From: an uncultured Clostridia bacterium | Lineage (GTDB): Bacteria; Bacillota; Clostridia; Christensenellales; Aristaeellaceae | Length of the DNA stretch: 38,175 nucleotides | Reading direction: 5' to 3' | Assembly: GCA_944362695.1 (NCBI GenBank) | Contig: CALVTQ010000075.1 | Coordinates: 1 to 38,175, forward strand | Shown here: one piece after another, positions 34,386 to 38,175 of the stretch | Layout of the letters: every line of letters begins with the position of its first letter | How positions within the stretch are numbered: the stretch's first letter is position 1 | The notes under the pieces: generated by a model | What the model was told of the DNA's origin: nothing | Databases searched by the model: none | The model's input: only the letters and a program-made list of their open reading frames with translations | Translations under genes and position numbers: made by a program

Positions 34386-35234
34386 GTGAAAAAGAAGCGC
34401 AAATGGGGCAAATGGCTGCTGCTGGTCGTCGTGATCGGCGCGGCGGCCTTCCTGTACATGAGCAGCAAGAGCACGGACGCGGCGCAATACACGCGGGTCG
34501 AGGTGACGCGCGGCGATATGGCGATTTATTACAACTTCGACGGCCTCGTGAACGCGCCGATGACGCAGACCGTGACGGCGGGCGCGGGCGGCACGGTCAA
34601 GACCGTGTACGTGACGCAGAACCAGCAGGTGCACAAGGGCGACAGGCTCGTGAAGCTCGAGGGCGGGGAGACGATCGAGGCCGGCATGGACGGCGAGGTC
34701 GTCAGCCTTGCGGTCGAGGAGGGCAGCATCGTGAACGCGGGGCAGACCGTCGCGCAGATCATCGACATGGGCAGGCTCAACGCCGTGATCCAGATCGACG
34801 AATACGACATCGCCGCGGCGCAGATTGGGGCCGAGGTCGAGGTGCGCGTGCTGGCGACGGATCAGGTCGTGACGGGGCGCATCGCGTCCGTCGACAAAAA
34901 CGGCACGGCGGCGGGCGACCTTTCCTATTATAAGGCGACGGTCGAGCTGGACGGCGCGCAGGGCATGTATCCCGGCATGCAGGTCAGCGCGAAGGTGCTC
35001 AAGGCGCGGGCCGAGGACGCGACGCTGCTGCGGGCCGACGCGATTCAGTTCGACGCGCAGAATCAGCCCTACGTCATCATGAGCGCGGGCGAGGACGGCG
35101 AGACGAAGACCGTTCCGGTTCAGGCCGGCATGAGCGACGGCGTCAACTGCGTGATCCTCTCGGGCGTGCAGCCGGGCGACACGGTGCTGCGGCCCGTTTC
35201 CTACGGCTTCCCGATGATGGCGATGCACAACTGA
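34386..35234 (+). CDS. MacA/YknX-like membrane-fusion adaptor of an ABC exporter
   Basis: A 282-aa protein with one N-terminal membrane anchor (about 8-26, after KKKRKWGK) and an extracytoplasmic adaptor. The beta-barrel/lipoyl halves are YYNFDGLVNAPMTQTV ... VKTVYVTQNQQVHKGDRLVKL and IEAGMDGEVVSLAVEEGSIV, with no long coiled-coil hairpin between them. A barrel segment LNAVIQIDEYDI and a membrane-proximal end follow. It is short for the family, like YknX homologues of Gram-positive bacteria. GTG 34386 has AGGAG nine bases upstream; GTG 34380 is too close. It is the first gene of an operon with ATPase and permease, 12 bases before the next. The exported substrate is unknown. Confidence 0.8.
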   Translation: MKKKRKWGKWLLLVVVIGAAAFLYMSSKSTDAAQYTRVEVTRGDMAIYYNFDGLVNAPMTQTVTAGAGGTVKTVYVTQNQQVHKGDRLVKLEGGETIEAGMDGEVVSLAVEEGSIVNAGQTVAQIIDMGRLNAVIQIDEYDIAAAQIGAEVEVRVLATDQVVTGRIASVDKNGTAAGDLSYYKATVELDGAQGMYPGMQVSAKVLKARAEDATLLRADAIQFDAQNQPYVIMSAGEDGETKTVPVQAGMSDGVNCVILSGVQPGDTVLRPVSYGFPMMAMHN

Positions 35235-35246
35235 TCGGAGGGCGGC

Positions 35247-35939
35247 ATGAGAAACGATTTCTTTTCCATGCGCGGCATCGTCAAGCAGTATCAGGTCGGC
35301 GGCGAGGTGCAGACGATCCTCAAGGGGATCGACCTTGACATCGAGGAGGGCGAGTTCCTGTCGATCCTCGGGCCGTCGGGCAGCGGCAAATCGACGCTGA
35401 TGAACATCATCGGCTGCCTCGACACGCCGACGTCGGGCGAATACGTGCTGCACGGGAAGATGATCCGCGACATGAGCCAAAAGGAGCTGGCGCGCATCCG
35501 CAGCCGGGAGATCGGCTTCATCTTCCAGCAATTCCAGCTTCTGCCAAGGCTGGACGCGATGAAGAACGTCGAGCTGCCGCTGGTCTACGCGGGCGTCAGC
35601 CCCAGGGAGCGGGCGCGGCGGGCGGAGGAGATGCTCGTGCGCGTGGGCCTCAAGGACAGGATGCACCACTTTTCCAACCAGCTATCCGGCGGACAGCAGC
35701 AGCGCGTGGCGATTGCCAGAGCGCTGGCGACGAACCCGACACTCCTGCTGGCGGACGAGCCGACGGGTGCGCTGGATCAGGCGACGGGCGAGCAGGTGAT
35801 GGGCCTTTTCCGCGAGCTCAACGACGAGGGGCGCACGATCATCATGATCACGCACGACCTGAAAATTGCGCGGCACGCGACGCGCATCGTCAACATCCTC
35901 GACGGCGAGCTGTCCGAGGGGGTGAGCGAGTATGATTAA
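35247..35939 (+). CDS. ABC transporter ATPase, MacB/LolD/YknY type
   Basis: A 230-aa cytoplasmic ATPase. Walker A is GPSGSGKST (42-50), the Q-loop [10 protein letters not shown] (91-100), the signature LSGGQQQR (146-153), Walker B with catalytic Glu [12 protein letters not shown] (166-177), and the H-loop [10 protein letters not shown]. This is the compact type that partners FtsX/MacB-fold permeases. The start is ATG 35247 with GGAGGG upstream. It overlaps the permease gene by eight bases. Confidence 0.93.
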   Translation: MRNDFFSMRGIVKQYQVGGEVQTILKGIDLDIEEGEFLSILGPSGSGKSTLMNIIGCLDTPTSGEYVLHGKMIRDMSQKELARIRSREIGFIFQQFQLLPRLDAMKNVELPLVYAGVSPRERARRAEEMLVRVGLKDRMHHFSNQLSGGQQQRVAIARALATNPTLLLADEPTGALDQATGEQVMGLFRELNDEGRTIIMITHDLKIARHATRIVNILDGELSEGVSEYD

Positions 35940-37140
35940 ATGGAACATGTTCGTGGAGAGCGTGCGCATGAGCGTCGCCAACATCACGGGCAGCAAGATG
36001 CGCACGTTTCTGACGACGCTGGGCATCATCATCGGCGTGGCGGCGATCATCGCGCTGATGACGATCGTGCAGGGCGCGACGGCGACGATGAACGAGCAGT
36101 TTGACTCGATGGGCCTTGGCACGCTGCGCATCAGCGTGACAGGCACGGACATCAAGCGCGGCCTCAACGACCACGAGATCAGCCAGCTTCTCGCCTGCGA
36201 GCACGTGCAGGGCCTCTCGCCGACGCTCAGCGCCACGATGACGGCCAAGCGCGGCGGGGCATGGAGCGACCGCATCATGGTGCAGGGCTACGGCGACGAG
36301 TATTTCCGCCACAGCCAGGAGCTCATCGACCGCGGGCGCGCGATCAACGCCATCGACGTGGCGCAGGAGACGCGCGTATGCATGGTGGACGGCAATGCGG
36401 AAAAGACGCTCTTTTACGGCGAGGACCCCATCGGCAAGACGCTCTACATCAGCGGCATCGAATACACCGTCGTCGGCACGATCGACGAGGAGGAGGACGC
36501 GAGCCTTTACGCGCAGATGCTCTTCGGCGGCAGGACGGACGGCACGGTCTACGTGCCCTACACGTCGGCCAAGAAGCTGATGGGCACGTCGACGGTCTCC
36601 ACGATCGAGATCTACGTCACCGACCCGAACGAGACGGACGCGGCGATTGACGAGCTGGAGATGGCGCTCGACGCGATATTCAACTACAAGGACGACACAT
36701 ACACGATCATCAACCTTGAATCGGTCACCGACGCGCTGAGCCTGATGACGTCGATGATGATGAGCCTGCTGGTGGGCATCGCGTCCATCGCGCTCGTCGT
36801 CGGCGGCATCGGCATCATGAAAATGATGCTCGTCACGGTCACGGAGCGCACGACGGAAATCGGCCTGCGCAAGGCGCTGGGCGCGGAGCCGTGGCAGATT
36901 CAGATGCAGTTTCTGATCGAGGCGATCATCCTGTCGATGCTCGGCGGCGTGATCGGCGTGTTCACCGGCCTGACGATCAGCTACGTGATCTGTCTGAACT
37001 CGGAGATCACGTTCACGCTCGACCCGTTTGCCATCGGGCTGGGCGTGGGCTTCTCGGCGGCTGTGGGCATCATATTCGGCTGGGCGCCGGCGCGCAAGGC
37101 GAGCAACCTGAACCCGATCGACGCGCTGCGCAGCGTGTGA
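35932..37140 (+). CDS. MacB/YknZ-like FtsX-fold ABC permease
   Basis: A 402-aa permease with the MacB layout. The N-terminal segment KMRTFLTTLGIIIGVAAIIALMT marks the first membrane helix (about 22-45). A large extracytoplasmic MacB_PCD domain (about 50-270) is followed by three C-terminal helices containing GGIGIMKMMLVTVTERTTEI, the typical coupling region, and ending ARKASNLNPIDALRS. The start is ATG 35932 inside the end of the ATPase gene. With the adaptors it should form a mechanotransmission-type exporter for a peptide, lipid or antimicrobial; the substrate is unknown. Confidence 0.9.
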   Translation: MIKWNMFVESVRMSVANITGSKMRTFLTTLGIIIGVAAIIALMTIVQGATATMNEQFDSMGLGTLRISVTGTDIKRGLNDHEISQLLACEHVQGLSPTLSATMTAKRGGAWSDRIMVQGYGDEYFRHSQELIDRGRAINAIDVAQETRVCMVDGNAEKTLFYGEDPIGKTLYISGIEYTVVGTIDEEEDASLYAQMLFGGRTDGTVYVPYTSAKKLMGTSTVSTIEIYVTDPNETDAAIDELEMALDAIFNYKDDTYTIINLESVTDALSLMTSMMMSLLVGIASIALVVGGIGIMKMMLVTVTERTTEIGLRKALGAEPWQIQMQFLIEAIILSMLGGVIGVFTGLTISYVICLNSEITFTLDPFAIGLGVGFSAAVGIIFGWAPARKASNLNPIDALRSV

Positions 37141-37161
37141 CACAGAAAGGAAGAATGGACG

Positions 37162-38175
37162 ATGAAAAACGCGGGAATTAAGGCGGCGCTGGCGGCGGCG
37201 CTGCTGCTGGCGGCGATGCCGGGCGCTGTGGCCGAGGGCGTGAGCGTCGAGGGCAGGATCGAGCCGGCGAGCGTGAAGACGGTGCTCGCGCCGTATAGCG
37301 GCAGGGTGGAGGACTTCACCGTGCGCGCGGGCGACGAACCGGCGGCGGGTGATGTGCTCTTTGCCATCGACGCCAATGAGGTTTACGCCGAGTTTGACGG
37401 CACGGTGACCGGCGTGTTTGCGAAGCCGGGCGACAGCGCGGCGGGCGTGGCGCAGCGTTACGGCGCGCTGATGTACATCGAGCGCGAGGAGATGTTCCGC
37501 GCGGACTGCGTGTCCAGCGAGAGCTCCGGAGACAACGAGCGGCGCATGGCGCACATCGGCGACACGGTCTACGTCTGCGCGAGGGAGAGCAAGAGCCGAA
37601 CCGGAACGGCGCGCGTCGTTTCGGCCACCGGGCGCAGCTACACGCTGGAGATCGTCGAGCACGACGAGCTGCGCGTCGGCGAATCCATCGACGTTTACCG
37701 CAGCGAGGAGCTCGACTACGACACGCGCATGGGCACGGGCAAGCTGACGCGCATCGACCCCGTGGCCATCGGCGGAGAGGGCTATGTGCTGGCGGTGAAC
37801 GTGAAGGACGGGCAGGCGGTCAAGCGCGGCGACGTGCTGCTGACGCTCGTGCCGGACGCGCTCGAGGGCATGAAGGGCGGCGACGGCACGGTCACGATGC
37901 CGGAGGGCGGCGTCGTGCTCAGCGTCAGTGCGCAGAGCGGCGCGCAGATTGCCAAGGACGCCCCGATGGCGACGTACTGCGCATCGGGCGACGTGCAGCT
38001 CGTCTGCGCGGTCGACGAGGACGACCTCGGCGCGTTCAAGGTGGGCCAGATGGTGCGCATTACGGCGGAGGGCGACGAGCAGGTTGTGCGCTGGGGCGTG
38101 GTCGCGGGCATCGGCGGGGCGAGCAATGAGGGCGGGACGTTCGACGTGACCATCGTGCCGGACGACGTGCAGGGC
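37162..38175 (+). CDS. Second HlyD/MacA-like adaptor protein, 3' partial
   Basis: The frame is open from ATG 37162 (AAAGGAAG about ten bases upstream) to the window end, 338 codons so far. It begins with a cleavable-type signal peptide (KAALAAALLLAAMPGAVA before EG). A lipoyl/barrel-type pattern follows: VEGRIEPASVKTVLAPYSGR, VEDFTVRAGDEPAAGDVLF and AEFDGTVTGVFAKPGD. A second such pair comes later (YVLAVNVKDGQAVKRGDVLL, and GGVVLSVSAQSGAQIAKDAP). The duplicated layout suggests two adaptor units in one protein. It lies 21 bases after the permease, so the exporter operon has adaptors on both sides. Its C-terminus is not in the window. Confidence 0.75.
   Translation, partial: MKNAGIKAALAAALLLAAMPGAVAEGVSVEGRIEPASVKTVLAPYSGRVEDFTVRAGDEPAAGDVLFAIDANEVYAEFDGTVTGVFAKPGDSAAGVAQRYGALMYIEREEMFRADCVSSESSGDNERRMAHIGDTVYVCARESKSRTGTARVVSATGRSYTLEIVEHDELRVGESIDVYRSEELDYDTRMGTGKLTRIDPVAIGGEGYVLAVNVKDGQAVKRGDVLLTLVPDALEGMKGGDGTVTMPEGGVVLSVSAQSGAQIAKDAPMATYCASGDVQLVCAVDEDDLGAFKVGQMVRITAEGDEQVVRWGVVAGIGGASNEGGTFDVTIVPDDVQG

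Noticed and set aside
28320-35669. A 2,449-codon open frame on the minus strand across the adhesin and ABC genes
   Set aside because: It is antisense to genes with clear domains, has a His/Arg/Val-rich composition, no start signal and no domain; GC-rich codon bias removes stops from that frame.
1-38175. tRNA or rRNA genes
   Set aside because: No T-loop or cloverleaf patterns and no rRNA-like stretches were recognised on either strand by eye.

Overview
This is a GC-rich window (roughly two thirds G+C by eye) with strong AGGAGG-type ribosome binding sites, TATAAT/TTGAGA promoters and short operons joined by ATGA overlaps. Its gene set is that of a Gram-positive Clostridia-like bacterium, possibly a high-GC gut lineage such as Christensenellales. 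The evidence is a LytR-CpsA-Psr protein, a DUF1934 protein, an ECF transporter S component, a small alarmone synthetase, a cofactor-independent phosphoglycerate mutase and a wall-anchored pilin-domain adhesin. The lineage is inference; no rRNA or tRNA gene is present to settle it.

Left part (1-10694): envelope glycan assembly. After a 5'-truncated coiled-coil gene come a PIG-V-type mannosyltransferase, a DedA/VTT membrane protein and, on the other strand, a compact RelA/SpoT-domain synthetase. A three-gene run of Gpi18-like GT-C glycosyltransferases follows, headed by a leader with a hairpin plus a 16-T tract. Next are a YheO/DauR-type regulator with its own promoter, a UbiA-family enzyme resembling decaprenyl-phosphate phosphoribosyltransferase, and an ArnT-like GT-C transferase. 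Together they suggest synthesis of a polyprenyl-phosphate sugar and its use by outward-facing transferases.

Middle (10822-24571): a secreted, membrane-anchored beta-sandwich protein; a Myb-like DNA-binding protein (minus strand); ApgM; an LCP plus CapA pair; a DHH phosphoesterase plus Rsm22-like methyltransferase pair; an ECF S component divergent from a second Gpi18-like GT-C pair; then DUF1934, an unknown small protein and an MBL-fold hydrolase. In both GT-C groups an intact enzyme is followed by an overlapping paralogue that has lost the family's acidic and HERY motifs.

Right part (24572-38175): an unusually AT-rich regulatory island precedes an 8.6-kb adhesin gene. The adhesin has a signal peptide, Pro/Glu/Thr tandem repeats, about eleven Asp/Gly-rich repeats, a beta-rich domain, twelve FctA/Spy0128-like isopeptide modules, a Cna-B module and a TPKTG anchor. 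As given, it is broken by two one-base frameshifts and one in-frame TGA, so it is either a very recent pseudogene, a switching gene or an error-bearing stretch. A MacAB/YknXYZ-like ABC operon with a second adaptor gene (cut by the window end) closes the window. A short palindrome built on GACC-N2-GGTC recurs in the region 19000-25910, inside and outside genes.
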